Below, in pieces: positions 1 through 8,748 of a stretch of DNA of 42,335 nucleotides. The DNA is from Leifsonia xyli (lineage in GTDB: Bacteria; Actinomycetota; Actinomycetes; Actinomycetales; Microbacteriaceae): the NCBI GenBank assembly GCA_003243275.1, contig QFQR01000011.1, positions 1-42,335 of the forward strand, read 5' to 3'. The notes beneath the pieces were generated by a model. That model worked only from the letters and a program-made list of their open reading frames with translations, searched no databases and was not told where the DNA came from. The position numbers were made by a program, and so were the translations under genes. The first letter of the stretch is position 1; each line of letters starts with the position of its first letter.

Positions 1-109
1 CGGCTCTTCTTCATCGTCCGTCTCTCCTGGTCGACGGACCCTAGTTCAGATCGAGGGCATTTCAGGGGGCAAGGTCACAGGGAATGGGCGAACGACCGGA
101 ATTGGACGC

Positions 110-136
110 AAAAAAAGACCCCGCCGAAGCGGGGTC
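110..136 (-). terminator. Rho-independent terminator of the transposition operon
   Basis: A perfect 8-bp GC-rich stem (117-124 pairing with 129-136) with a four-base loop is followed, read on the minus strand, by a run of seven T (110-116). It lies about 30 bases after the tniQ stop, so it closes the tnsA-tnsB-tnsC-tniQ transcript. Confidence 0.85.
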
Positions 137-164
137 TCGTCATTTCCGGTGATGTCCGGGTGGC

Positions 165-1973
165 CTAAGCGGCGACGTCTTTCCGCAGATAGAAGGTCGC
201 CTTGAACTCATTTTTTGAGAGCGCCGGCTTAACGCCTTCTGCCGCGAGCTGTTTCGACAGCGTCCGAGGGTGCACCTGCCGGATGGCGCTCAGTTCGAAC
301 AGAGCGACATAGGTCTCACGAAACCGCTTAAGGTCGGCATTCGGCACGATCTTGAGCGGGCACAGATTCTCTGGGTTCTTGACGGTGATCGTCGACAGCA
401 CGCCCTTCGAGATAAGGGCTTTGACGACGTGATACGACGACTTCAGCTCCTTGATGACTTTGTGTTCAGGAAGGCCGTCGACTTGTGTCGCCCTGGTGTT
501 CCGCTTGATCTCATCGACGTTGACGACGATCCCGGCATATCCTCTCGAGCCCGCAACCTGCCCCCACCAGATTTCCTTCTTCAGGATCATGCGGACGATA
601 TCCATCGAGCTCCTGACTTTCGCGCGCTTCGACGCAGCGGATATCGTCGCCATCTCAGGCGTCGGCACCTCGACCATCTCGGCGCCATTCGTCAGATCCG
701 CCAGGAACTTGTCGAGGGCGCGCCGCGAAAACGTGTGCTGGCGGAACAGCTCGTCGTTCACTGAGATCGCGGGGACTACGCCGGACGTCAGCAGCAGCTG
801 AACCTGCGTGCGGCTCGCGTTCAAATACTCTTCAGCCTGAAACGTGGATAGCGACCCGATCAGATCGCTCAGGAACGCCTCTGCCGGCTCCGCAGCAAAC
901 AGAGCCAGGCTGTCGCTCTCGTGGGCCAGACCGGGATCGAGCAGGCCGGACTCCAAGAGGGCCCGCCTCAGCGGCTTTGGATGGACGCCGGTCAGCAGGT
1001 GCGCCGTGCGGACCGAATGCAGCCGCCGCCGCTCGACCGGCTTTCCAAACAGCGTGTCTCCGGGCCCCAAAGCTGTTGTCTCAATAAGGTGCTCGGCGAT
1101 CAGGTCGCGGATCGCGTCGTATGAGGGGTGCACAGCGCTCCCGAGCGCCCACTGATAGAGGCGACCGAAGCAGGCCTGGCCTCCCTCATTGGCGCGCCGG
1201 TTTTTCTCTGCTCCGCGCTGCAAGTCCGACAGAAGCTCGCGGACGGCCGACTTGCCGGCGCTTGCGATTTGGAACCCGCGCTCGCCCGCGCTGTACCAAT
1301 CGGCTTCGGTCAGTTGGTTGAGCATGGGCGTTCGACCGAACAACGCGACCGCGCCCAGCATCTCGCAGAACTTCGCGGCGACGTGGAACTCGAGCGTGTC
1401 CAGCCAGCCTGAAGTGGCTTTTCCGCTCAGACGGTCGCTCAGGTACGTCTCGAAGTTCGAATAGGTGCGTTCGACGGATAGATCGTGGCCAATGACGGTA
1501 TCGGGCCGACGCATGATCAGCGCGAAGTCGTGACATAGAACGCCAGGATTCTCGACGCTGACCGGCGCCAGGGACACGCTGTGCGCCGGACAGGTCCGAA
1601 TGTGGGTGACCGTCCAGATCGCGCGCTGGAACGGGTGCCCGAGGCGCGCCTGGTCCTCCGCGAGGCAGTGCGGGCAGACCTGGAGTTTTTCGCGACGGAG
1701 CGAAGCTTTGATCAGCTTCTGACCCTTGAGCGCGTAATCCTGGTCATCCCTGAAAAGAGCCCACTCGCGCAACGCTTCGGAAGGCTCTCCAGTGAGATCC
1801 GCGACCGCCTCGATCACGTCGCTGCGTCCGGCCGCCACTGCCTGAAACGGCAGTCCCAGGTCTGCGCAGAAGATGCGGACGGTCGGCACGAGATTGCGCG
1901 CGGCAAGCCGCGACACGAAGCTGGTGAAGGCTTCTCCGATCTCGTAAGGCCACCGTAGGGTAAGCTTGGCCAT
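165..1973 (-). CDS. tniQ: TniQ/TnsD-like target-selection protein of a Tn7-like element
   Basis: 602 residues. The N-terminal TniQ-type region (about 8-135) begins with a typical start (WPYEIGEAFTSFVSRL) and contains a zinc-finger pattern, CPHC at 100-103 and CPAH at 128-131, as in TniQ and TnsD proteins. The long remainder looks like several helix-turn-helix segments (for example LTGVHPKPLRRALLESG and LFELSAIRQVHPRTLSKQL). Family members read or recruit the target site and hand it to the AAA+ regulator. The length is nearer to TnsD than to the short TniQ of CRISPR-associated elements, so direct DNA target recognition is likely (inference). The start ATG overlaps the tnsC stop (TGATG), so it is the last gene of the operon. 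The target sequence cannot be read from the gene. Confidence 0.85.
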   Translation of the reverse strand: MAKLTLRWPYEIGEAFTSFVSRLAARNLVPTVRIFCADLGLPFQAVAAGRSDVIEAVADLTGEPSEALREWALFRDDQDYALKGQKLIKASLRREKLQVCPHCLAEDQARLGHPFQRAIWTVTHIRTCPAHSVSLAPVSVENPGVLCHDFALIMRRPDTVIGHDLSVERTYSNFETYLSDRLSGKATSGWLDTLEFHVAAKFCEMLGAVALFGRTPMLNQLTEADWYSAGERGFQIASAGKSAVRELLSDLQRGAEKNRRANEGGQACFGRLYQWALGSAVHPSYDAIRDLIAEHLIETTALGPGDTLFGKPVERRRLHSVRTAHLLTGVHPKPLRRALLESGLLDPGLAHESDSLALFAAEPAEAFLSDLIGSLSTFQAEEYLNASRTQVQLLLTSGVVPAISVNDELFRQHTFSRRALDKFLADLTNGAEMVEVPTPEMATISAASKRAKVRSSMDIVRMILKKEIWWGQVAGSRGYAGIVVNVDEIKRNTRATQVDGLPEHKVIKELKSSYHVVKALISKGVLSTITVKNPENLCPLKIVPNADLKRFRETYVALFELSAIRQVHPRTLSKQLAAEGVKPALSKNEFKATFYLRKDVAA

Positions 1974-3073
1974 CAGCCCTTCCTCTGTCTGCGTGGTCGT
2001 CGCACCGGCGCGTCGTCGCCCGGCAGCTCGGGGGCCGGCTCGAACACGATCGTCGTGTCGACGTCGCCCCAGTTCTCCACCACGAAGGGATTGTGCTCGG
2101 CCTCACATCCGTTTCGGGCGGCGTAGGCGTCCGCGAAATTGTGGATGTCCAGCGTAGGCGCCGCGGCCTTGATCCGCCTGCCGCCGCCTCCTGCGCGTGA
2201 AGCTGAGGGCGCGTGCGCGGCCGCCTCCTGGGCCGATCGCACGGCCTCGATCACGAGCTCGATCGTGACGCCCAGCTGATCGTTCGCCGCGTGAATGAGC
2301 CTGGCCGCCAGATCATCTTGAGGGGCCACGGACAGCGATGCCTTATCGGCGAACCCTGCGATCAGACCTTCAACCATGTCGATGTCGTCCGGCGAAAGCC
2401 GTTGCAGGCGCCTGAACCTGCACCGGCGGCGTACCTGCGTGTCCATCCTAAGAACGTCGTTCGCGCTCGGAAGCCCGCTCAATATCAAGGCCACCGGCCA
2501 TTCGCGTGAATTCATCAATGTCTTGAGAGTGCCGAGGATCTGCGTGATTTCAGGCTTGTTCGCCGTCTCGGTCACGTTCTGAAATTCGTCGATATGCAAA
2601 GCGACGATCCTGAGTTCTTTCAGGTGCCGACGAACGTATTCCCAGATGAGGTTCCGGTCGGAGGATCTGGCGATCGGATAGCCGAGCGCGTGCAAGACCT
2701 CGCGGCCCAAGCCGCCCAAGGTCGACGGAGCCGGTGCGCTCACCGAGATAAGCGGGCAGGGTTCACCTTCGACGCCGAAATTGATCAGAGCCGGGTGCTT
2801 GGCGAAGATGCGCTCGAGCAAACTCGACTTGCCGGCGCCGCTCTCGCCCGTGAGGGCGAGACACCGGGTCTCGTTCGCCCTTGTCGACTGCTTCAGTCGC
2901 CGATCTGCAAACCTCGAGAAAGCGGATTTCAGCAGGCGGTCGACTTCGCTCTTGATGGCGTCGTCACGCTCGGTGAGAATCCAGGTCGCGGAGAGGGAAT
3001 CCACGACATCGTCAATCTCGGTGAACCGCCAGATGTGATCGCCATCGCTGTCGCGATCGGTGATGGACGTCAT
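1973..3073 (-). CDS. tnsC: TnsC/TniB-type AAA+ transposition regulator
   Basis: 366 residues from the ATG at 3073, which overlaps the tnsB stop as ATGA; an in-frame ATG 21 bases earlier exists but the overlap favours this one. A Walker A loop GESGAGKS is at 76-83 and a Walker B strand ending IDEFQ at about 156-165. TnsC/TniB ATPases assemble on target DNA, receive the signal from TniQ/TnsD and activate the TnsA/TnsB transposase. The C-terminal 60 residues are proline- and arginine-rich and probably unstructured, a likely contact region for partners (inference). Gene order and overlaps with tnsB and tniQ support the assignment strongly. Confidence 0.9.
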   Translation of the reverse strand: MTSITDRDSDGDHIWRFTEIDDVVDSLSATWILTERDDAIKSEVDRLLKSAFSRFADRRLKQSTRANETRCLALTGESGAGKSSLLERIFAKHPALINFGVEGEPCPLISVSAPAPSTLGGLGREVLHALGYPIARSSDRNLIWEYVRRHLKELRIVALHIDEFQNVTETANKPEITQILGTLKTLMNSREWPVALILSGLPSANDVLRMDTQVRRRCRFRRLQRLSPDDIDMVEGLIAGFADKASLSVAPQDDLAARLIHAANDQLGVTIELVIEAVRSAQEAAAHAPSASRAGGGGRRIKAAAPTLDIHNFADAYAARNGCEAEHNPFVVENWGDVDTTIVFEPAPELPGDDAPVRRPRRQRKG

Positions 3074-5286
3074 GTCGGATCCTCGAAGGTCCATTTGGGC
3101 TTCTTCCCGGGCGGTTTGGTGTCGGTCGACGGCTTGAGCTCAGGCGAGCGCTTGCGCTTGGTTGAAGGTTTGCGAGCAGCGCGCGGCTTACGGTTCGGCG
3201 GCGTCTCGTCACCCGCCGATGGCTCCAGCTCGTTGGTCGGCTCGACTTCTGCGGGGCGCCCGACGGGGATAAGGTCTTCACGCAGATCGAAGGCGCCGCC
3301 CTCCGCCGTCTTCTCCTTCTGGATCGGGAAACTGAACGTCGTCAGCCGCTCCCAGCGAGTGATGTCGTCGACCGTCACGCCGTACTTGATGCTCGTGCGA
3401 GCATTGGCGCCTTCGCGAATGGCGTTGATAGCCCTCAGGGCGCGCATGATGATCGGCTTGGCGAGGTCCGCTTCCTGTTTGAACCGGCGGGCGAGGTCCC
3501 TCTCCGCGGCTATCCAGGTCTCGACCTGGACGCCCCGCATCTCCTCATCGACGCAAGGAACCGTCACCCAGTTTCCTTCGCTACTGCGAACAGAGATGGC
3601 GCCGAGATCGTCAGGACCTAGACGTACTTTTTGGGTTCGCTTGCCGGAGGCGCGCCAAAGCTTCATTAGCCAATCGTCGTTGTAATAAAGTCCGAGTACA
3701 CGAATGCCTCGCGTCTCGATCTTTCTCTCGACTTCAATGCCGAAAGCTGCACGCATCCGATGGCTATCGGCCGGCATGCGTGGCTTATAAAGCTTCGTCA
3801 GCCGCTTCCAGGCGTTATACGGAGTTTCGCCATTAAGGCCGCCGTGCGGTGAGTTGTGATAGACGTCGACGACGAAGCGAACCAAGACGTCGCAAAGTTC
3901 GTCGACGGTCAGCGTTGCGAAATCACGTGGGTCTTCGTCTCCTTTCTCGCTGACGCCAGAAAAGCTTCGGCCGAGAAACTTCCCGATGAGCTGACGATCA
4001 AACGTTCCGAACAGACGTTCGATATGCGCCCGGAGCTCGGGGAAGGCCGCCGGAGCGATGTCCGGCGTTATTCCCAGATCGACTGCGGCGCCTCTGAATC
4101 GTTCAGAAATCAACGAGCTGCCATTGTCGGTCCGCAACATTTCGATACCGCACGTCGCGTACCAAGGTGTCTCCGCGCCGACTGCGGCCGCATAGGCGGA
4201 CTTGTCGGAGCAAGCCATCCGCAACGTATTGAGCGCGTTGTCGACAGAAGACGTCTTGGCGAGGCGCATGCCCATCACCGAGATCGTCGCGACATCGAGG
4301 GCGACGCAGAGCCATCTGCGCTCCTTCTCGACCTTTGACCGCTGCTCTGAGCTCAAAAGATCCCAAACGCCGGAGGCGACGAAAAGCGTATGCAGCTGGA
4401 TCTGCCATTCGTCCATTTCGACCAGCTGGCCCGGTCTGACGACCGAGACGCCGCCATAGCTGCCGCGAAAGCGCTTCACGGCCGCGTCCAGCCCGCGACG
4501 CCCGGCATAGATGTGGAAAGGCCCCAGCTCGTTGATGTAGTTTGAATACGCTTTGAAGGTCGGGCCCTGGAGCCAACCGAAACCCTTGGCTTCCCGCTTG
4601 ATATTCATCCCCTCGATGTCATCGAGCAGAGCGTTGTAGGTGGCCGTACGGGTTTCCCGAGCTCGCGTACAATAGCTGTCACGATGCTTCGCCATGAGAG
4701 CGAGCACCTCCGCGTCGAAGCGGCCGTCGCGGTTGCCCGAGCGATGCGCATCGTCGACCAGAGAAAGCGGGTGGCAGCCGCCGTCTTCATAGCGGTTGAC
4801 CCAAGCAAGCAAGGTCCTGTGTTTCGGAGCGGCCCGCTTCGTCTGCCCGAACGATCCTGCGTTCTTTCTCTCCTCCTTGGGCCGCGCGCTTAGGATGGAG
4901 GTGATCTGCTTGACAGATTCCTTGAGTTTGTCGTCCGAACGCGCGGTCTTGCCCGCATTCTCGAGTTCCAGAAAGAGGCGTACGTGATCAAGTTTCCAGA
5001 GAGCTTTGCTGCGCCTTTTTTCGGTGAGGTCGGCAAAATACTCCGACTTCAGACGCTCGCGCTCCGCCGCGACTTCGATATTGAAATACTGGGGGCAATA
5101 GCCGAAGCCGACTGACTTTCTTTTGGCCTCGAAGTTTTCGAAACTCAGCGCAATGTTCACGTTCGGGTCGTCGAAGGCGGTGAAGGTGTAGCAATGCTCC
5201 GACGTTCCGGCCCACGTGTAGTGGCGGTGATCGATCTCGATCCTGTCAGTCGGGTCGAAATGCCAAACCTGTACGGTATCGCTCAT
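3070..5286 (-). CDS. tnsB: TnsB-like DDE transposase
   Basis: 738 residues from the ATG at 5286, which overlaps the tnsA stop (TGATG). An open frame extends upstream to 5445, but those 53 residues are arginine-rich shadow of tnsA. The core is a retroviral-integrase fold with a clear catalytic triad: D292 in VEMDEWQ, D387 in RTDNGSS and E423 in RAHIERLFGT, a DD(35)E spacing. A winged-helix DNA-binding part lies before it (about 90-240) and a mu-type beta-barrel region after it. TnsB/TniA proteins bind the transposon ends and join the 3' ends to target DNA. The C-terminal tail (about 680-738) is lysine- and proline-rich, as in TnsB proteins that contact TnsC by the tail. All catalytic residues are present, so the enzyme could be active. 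Confidence 0.92.
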   Translation of the reverse strand: MSDTVQVWHFDPTDRIEIDHRHYTWAGTSEHCYTFTAFDDPNVNIALSFENFEAKRKSVGFGYCPQYFNIEVAAERERLKSEYFADLTEKRRSKALWKLDHVRLFLELENAGKTARSDDKLKESVKQITSILSARPKEERKNAGSFGQTKRAAPKHRTLLAWVNRYEDGGCHPLSLVDDAHRSGNRDGRFDAEVLALMAKHRDSYCTRARETRTATYNALLDDIEGMNIKREAKGFGWLQGPTFKAYSNYINELGPFHIYAGRRGLDAAVKRFRGSYGGVSVVRPGQLVEMDEWQIQLHTLFVASGVWDLLSSEQRSKVEKERRWLCVALDVATISVMGMRLAKTSSVDNALNTLRMACSDKSAYAAAVGAETPWYATCGIEMLRTDNGSSLISERFRGAAVDLGITPDIAPAAFPELRAHIERLFGTFDRQLIGKFLGRSFSGVSEKGDEDPRDFATLTVDELCDVLVRFVVDVYHNSPHGGLNGETPYNAWKRLTKLYKPRMPADSHRMRAAFGIEVERKIETRGIRVLGLYYNDDWLMKLWRASGKRTQKVRLGPDDLGAISVRSSEGNWVTVPCVDEEMRGVQVETWIAAERDLARRFKQEADLAKPIIMRALRAINAIREGANARTSIKYGVTVDDITRWERLTTFSFPIQKEKTAEGGAFDLREDLIPVGRPAEVEPTNELEPSAGDETPPNRKPRAARKPSTKRKRSPELKPSTDTKPPGKKPKWTFEDPT

Positions 5287-6068
5287 CAACGCAGCCCGAG
5301 GCCGGCGCCGCGACGGACCGAGGCGCGGTAGTCGATCGCCACGTCTGCGGTGAGGTCGAGGGCGCCCTTGCCGATCAACCGGGCGATCGCGTTGAAGCCG
5401 GCGCCCTCGCGGCCGCTGCGCTCCACGAGATCGGCGATGCGCCAAGGGCCTTCGCCGTCGTCGAGCAGGTCGGCGACAGCCTTGTCGGCTTCCGGGTCGC
5501 AGTCCTCGCGTACGAGATGGAGGAGCTGATAGTTGGCGACGGCGACCTTCGGGAGGTCGGACTCGCTGACGAGACGGACGGCGTCGGCAAAGGAAGGCGA
5601 CAGCTGCGAAGCGATCAGTTTGAGCGTCGCGAGAAAGCCGATTTTCTCCACGCGAGCGAAGGGCTTGAACGCGACGGCGATCCGGAAGCCGTCCTCGAAC
5701 GTGACGAGGAAGTCGAACGTGTGGTCGCGCTTCTTGCCGTCAAAGTCCTTGAAAGTCACCTTCGGGGGCTGGTCCCAGACATCGACGACGTCGGTGCGAG
5801 CCAGCAGCCGATAGATCAGCTTGCATTCCCAGGAGCTCTCGTAGACGATGCAAGTTCTGGACTTCGGATGTACGACTGCGCCCCGCGACGAGCCGCGCGA
5901 GCGGGCTGGCGGGAGCCGCGAGGCGCGGGTCGCCTGGGCCGGTTCGAAGATGTGATGCTCGTAGTCGCACGCAGGCAAAATAATCTCCTTCGGCAAGCGC
6001 ATTGCGCTTGCCGTGCCAGGAGAAGCGTGCGACTCTCTCCTGGTCGCACGCTTCGGTGTGTAAGACAC
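5286..6068 (-). CDS. tnsA: TnsA-like endonuclease subunit, altered active site
   Basis: 260 residues with a GTG start at 6068; an in-frame ATG at 6002 would give a 22-residue shorter protein, and neither has a strong ribosome-binding site. The N-terminal nuclease domain shows the TnsA pattern: glutamates in VYESSWEC (77 and 81), the phrase WDQPPKVTF (98-106), D119 in HTFDFLV and K135 in VAFKP. TnsA is a restriction-enzyme-like nuclease that cuts the 5' ends of the transposon so that TnsAB together give cut-and-paste transposition. The Q or E expected two residues before the lysine is alanine here (A133), which may weaken or abolish cutting (inference). The C-terminal part (about 200-260) resembles the TnsA winged helix that contacts TnsC. 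It is the first gene of the operon. Confidence 0.82.
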   Translation of the reverse strand: MSYTPKRATRRESHASPGTASAMRLPKEIILPACDYEHHIFEPAQATRASRLPPARSRGSSRGAVVHPKSRTCIVYESSWECKLIYRLLARTDVVDVWDQPPKVTFKDFDGKKRDHTFDFLVTFEDGFRIAVAFKPFARVEKIGFLATLKLIASQLSPSFADAVRLVSESDLPKVAVANYQLLHLVREDCDPEADKAVADLLDDGEGPWRIADLVERSGREGAGFNAIARLIGKGALDLTADVAIDYRASVRRGAGLGLR

Positions 6069-6149
6069 GGCTGAACTGCCTGCGTCTCAGGTCGCCAAAC
6101 TCTGAGGGGCGCAGGCGCTTGAATTCGCACGGCGCTTCGGCGCCGTGCG
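6022..6149. repeat. Cluster of three stem-loops at the tnsA 5' end
   Basis: Three inverted repeats follow one another. Arms 6022-6032 and 6044-6054 match over 11 bases; arms 6079-6090 and 6102-6115 match imperfectly (CCTGCG and CTCAG with CTGAG and CGCAGG); arms 6126-6135 and 6140-6149 match perfectly over 10 bases around a TTCG loop. None has a T run. They cover the tnsA start and leader, so they may control tnsA translation or mark transposon-end structure (inference). Confidence 0.6.
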
Positions 6150-6772
6150 GTCTTCAGCCCAGGTTCATCAGCTCTTCACTTTTAATCCCTCATTCTGCGT
6201 TGGTGCCCGACCGCAAATCGGTTTGGTGCGCGCTTGAAAAATTAGACAATGCGTTCTCGCTTTCGACTAAGCTTTTCTCAGTTCAACTCCGCGGCCAGAT
6301 GCCGCACGTATAGTACATTGACTCTTTCTTTTGAGTCTTCGTGTTAGATTTGTTGAACTATAGAGTCTATGCAGTCGATCTCGACTCAGTCTCGACTCGG
6401 GGATGGGCGACATTTCTAGTGATAGCTTCGGCTAGATTCATGTGCTCTCTGGTTATACGCGATAATTAATTGGCCACAGTTGCTATACTTGAGCTCTCTG
6501 CTGTCGACCGCAGTGTTCATTTTAACGTCGACCCGCGGGTCGTTTGGCATCGAAATCAGGGGTTGCGGATCACCTTGTTCCGTTGCAGCCCGGCCTGTTC
6601 TGAGTCGCCACGGAAAGTCGTCTTCCTCGCAAGGATTAAAAGTACGCCGCCCAGATCCGATGACAGCAGAACCGATGCAGCGTCGCCTTCGGCGCCGCCA
6701 TCTCGTGAGCAGCTCGCAGCTCGCTAAAAGCGCGATAATCATGCGCCGGCAGCACGGGCGAAGATTGCATGC
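6074..6772. other. Gene-free AT-richer stretch between tnsA and the M41 gene
   Basis: About 700 bases without a convincing gene: the open frames here lack start signals and have no coding-like composition. It is less GC-rich than the surroundings. The part beside tnsA contains hairpins, and 6254-6413 contains degenerate repeats with the core CTCAGTCTCGACTC. By comparison with Tn7, whose tnsA lies next to one end, a transposon end is expected in this stretch. The promoter of the tns operon should also be here, but I cannot place it. Confidence 0.5.
6254..6413. repeat. Candidate transposon end with degenerate repeats
   Basis: Three imperfect copies of a 14-base motif lie in one direction: CTCGCTTTCGACTA (6256-6269), CTCAGTTCAACTCC (6277-6290) and CTCAGTCTCGACTC (6385-6398), with a partial fourth (ATCTCGACTC) just before the last. 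On the minus strand the stretch begins TGTCGCCC at about 6412, and Tn7-like ends often begin with TGT. Repeated binding sites of about 20 bases are what TnsB uses. The matching left end is not in this window, so the assignment is tentative. Confidence 0.35.
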
Positions 6773-8722
6773 TCAATTCATCTTTCGCCGAGCCTCACTC
6801 CTGCCAGACCATATCTGCAATCCCGCGCTCTCAATAATCTCATGAGCTTCGTCGCCGGCGAGAAAGCGGCGCTCGCGGAGGGCGCCGGCGAGAGCGACCA
6901 CCACTTTGAAATTCATCAACACGATCGTCCGTGCTGTCTCGATCGCGTTTCGAAGGTCGCTTTCGACGCGAGCCTTCAGATCGGCGTCGGCGCTGATCGC
7001 CTTGGTCACTTCCGCAGGATCGCCACGATAGATCAGGTCGCTTCCTAGCGCCCAGGAGCCATGACGGGCGGCAGCGAGCGACGTCGCCTTGGCGAGGTCG
7101 GACGCAGCTCCTCCTCCGGCGCCGGAGGTCGCCGCCTCGCCGACGATTTCGTCGGAAGCCCGGCCAGCCATGATCATCGCGGTCAGCCGTTCGATCGACG
7201 CCACGTCAAGAAGGTTCGGCCCTTCGCCGATACGCGTCACCCCGCCGGCGTCACCTGTAATCGCGACCTGGACCGAGTGCAGCCGCAGCCCCAGCGCCGC
7301 GCCTACCACAGCGTGGCCGGCCTCGTGCACGCATTGGTTCCAGAGTTCCGAGGACGATATTCGAGCAGGCGGCGAGATGGCGTTCAGCAGATCGTCCGCC
7401 GTCAGACAGCGGCGATCGTCGCGGGCTGCGTCGCGAGCTTCGCGGACGGCTCTCTCGATGTCGGCTCCCGAAAAGCCCACGGCGTTGCGCGCGCAGCGAC
7501 GGAGTTCCTCGTCGGTAAGCTCGCCCTTGGCGTAGTGCGCCAGAATTTGCCGACGATCTTCGGCGTCGGGAAGGCCGATCCTGATGATGGTGTCGAGCCG
7601 GCCGGCTCGTTTCAGAGCCTTGTCGACGCGATCGGCGTTGTTGCACGCGCCGAGCAGCACCAGACCGCTCGACTTCACGACGCCGTCGATCATCGTGAGA
7701 ACGCCGTTCACGAAATTGACGAACCAGCTGGCGTTTGAGCCCGTCTCATCGTCCCGGTCGCGAAGCGAGTCCACCTCGTCAATAAGCAAAATCCCTGGTT
7801 TGAATGCGCGAGCGCGCTCGATCGAAGAGCGGGCGGCGTTCAGAACCGCCGACAGGTGCCCGTCGCCGGAACTCAGCCAATCCGAGGCCGAGGTCACAAC
7901 GATGGGCACCCCCGCCGTCTTGGCGAGCGCACGGCCGTATATGCTCTTTCCGGTTCCAGGGGGGCCGACGAGAAGAACGCCCCTGGGAAGCGTTTCCAGA
8001 GACACTTCCGGATCCCCGGCGCGCAGACGCTCGATGTTTCGCGCCAGCCGCAAGCCCCAGATCTTGGCTTCGCCATAGCCAGCGAGCTCGTCGAGCCCGG
8101 GAAAGCCGTCATCGACATTGGGGCGACCCAGCGCGTTGACCCGCGCGATGGTCTGCTCGATCGGCGCCCGCGGCCGGACGCTCAAGCTCAGCGCGTCGAG
8201 ATCCAGAGCGTCGGCGGAGAAAAGATCGGATGGTGCGACTGGGTGACCGGTAAAGGTAGAAATTGCGGCGGCGAGATCGGCCCGTGTGGGTCGCGCCACC
8301 TCGATCCGCCGATCCACGTTTTCCGTGAACACAGCCAGCGGCTCCGCGGCCGGCGAGAACACCCCAATCACCGACGCGCCTCTGCGAACAGCGTCCCTGA
8401 TGTCGGCGAGGGTCGTGTCTTTCGAACTCGATCGCAGGCGGCCTGGCGGATCACGCTGGAAGATCAACGGGCGCTGCGAGCGGACCAGACCATCGACGCC
8501 ACGCAGCTCGAGATCGAGCAGGTGGCTGGCCGCGCCCACGAGCGGACCCGTCCAGCGATCGCTCGGCGCGCTGATCAGAACGTGAAGCTGCGACCGACGA
8601 CAGTCGGTGAAGGTCGTCGGCCCAAGGGCTTTTTCAAGCGTCTGGCGCACCAGAACCTGTTCAAAGGACAGCATGTCTATTCCTTCGCCGAGGTCGCCCT
8701 CGTCGGCATGACTTTCAATCAT
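6773..8722 (-). CDS. Soluble AAA+ M41 (FtsH-like) zinc metalloprotease
   Basis: 649 residues. A 235-residue N-terminal region of unknown kind precedes an AAA+ module with Walker A GPPGTGKS (253-260), Walker B LLIDEVD (312-318) and a conserved arginine in RAGRLD (about 372-377). The C-terminal third is an M41 peptidase: zinc motif HEAGH at 466-470 and the third ligand D542 in AASDLAKAT, the place of the FtsH aspartate. FtsH proteins are anchored by N-terminal membrane helices; none is seen here, so this looks like a soluble relative that unfolds and cuts proteins in the cytosol (inference). An internal ATG at 8674 has a better ribosome-binding site (AAGGA) and may be the true start. It follows the 8749-9381 gene by 26 bases and is probably co-transcribed. 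The substrate is unknown. Confidence 0.8.
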   Translation of the reverse strand: MIESHADEGDLGEGIDMLSFEQVLVRQTLEKALGPTTFTDCRRSQLHVLISAPSDRWTGPLVGAASHLLDLELRGVDGLVRSQRPLIFQRDPPGRLRSSSKDTTLADIRDAVRRGASVIGVFSPAAEPLAVFTENVDRRIEVARPTRADLAAAISTFTGHPVAPSDLFSADALDLDALSLSVRPRAPIEQTIARVNALGRPNVDDGFPGLDELAGYGEAKIWGLRLARNIERLRAGDPEVSLETLPRGVLLVGPPGTGKSIYGRALAKTAGVPIVVTSASDWLSSGDGHLSAVLNAARSSIERARAFKPGILLIDEVDSLRDRDDETGSNASWFVNFVNGVLTMIDGVVKSSGLVLLGACNNADRVDKALKRAGRLDTIIRIGLPDAEDRRQILAHYAKGELTDEELRRCARNAVGFSGADIERAVREARDAARDDRRCLTADDLLNAISPPARISSSELWNQCVHEAGHAVVGAALGLRLHSVQVAITGDAGGVTRIGEGPNLLDVASIERLTAMIMAGRASDEIVGEAATSGAGGGAASDLAKATSLAAARHGSWALGSDLIYRGDPAEVTKAISADADLKARVESDLRNAIETARTIVLMNFKVVVALAGALRERRFLAGDEAHEIIESAGLQIWSGRSEARRKMN

Positions 8723-8748
8723 CGGAAGTGTCTTTCGGGAGACGAGCG

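Noticed and set aside
62..77. TCAGGGGGCAAGGTCA also occurs inverted at 42257-42272, near the other end of the window
   Set aside because: A 16-base match in 42 kb of GC-rich DNA is near what chance allows, orientation is inverted, and the window edges are arbitrary. It is not taken as an attachment site pair.
1..109. Left end of the transposon in the first 109 bases
   Set aside because: No copies of the tnsA-side repeats are visible here. In a Tn7-like layout cargo would follow tniQ, so the left end is probably outside the window.
2594..3685. Long plus-strand open frame opposite tnsC and tnsB
   Set aside because: It is antisense to well-supported genes and its composition is that of a shadow frame. 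The same holds for 7856-8752, 14362-15390, 19049-20089 and 20341-21219.
5287..5445. N-terminal extension of tnsB by 53 residues
   Set aside because: It lies within tnsA, is arginine-rich shadow sequence, and the ATG at 5286 gives the normal overlapped junction.
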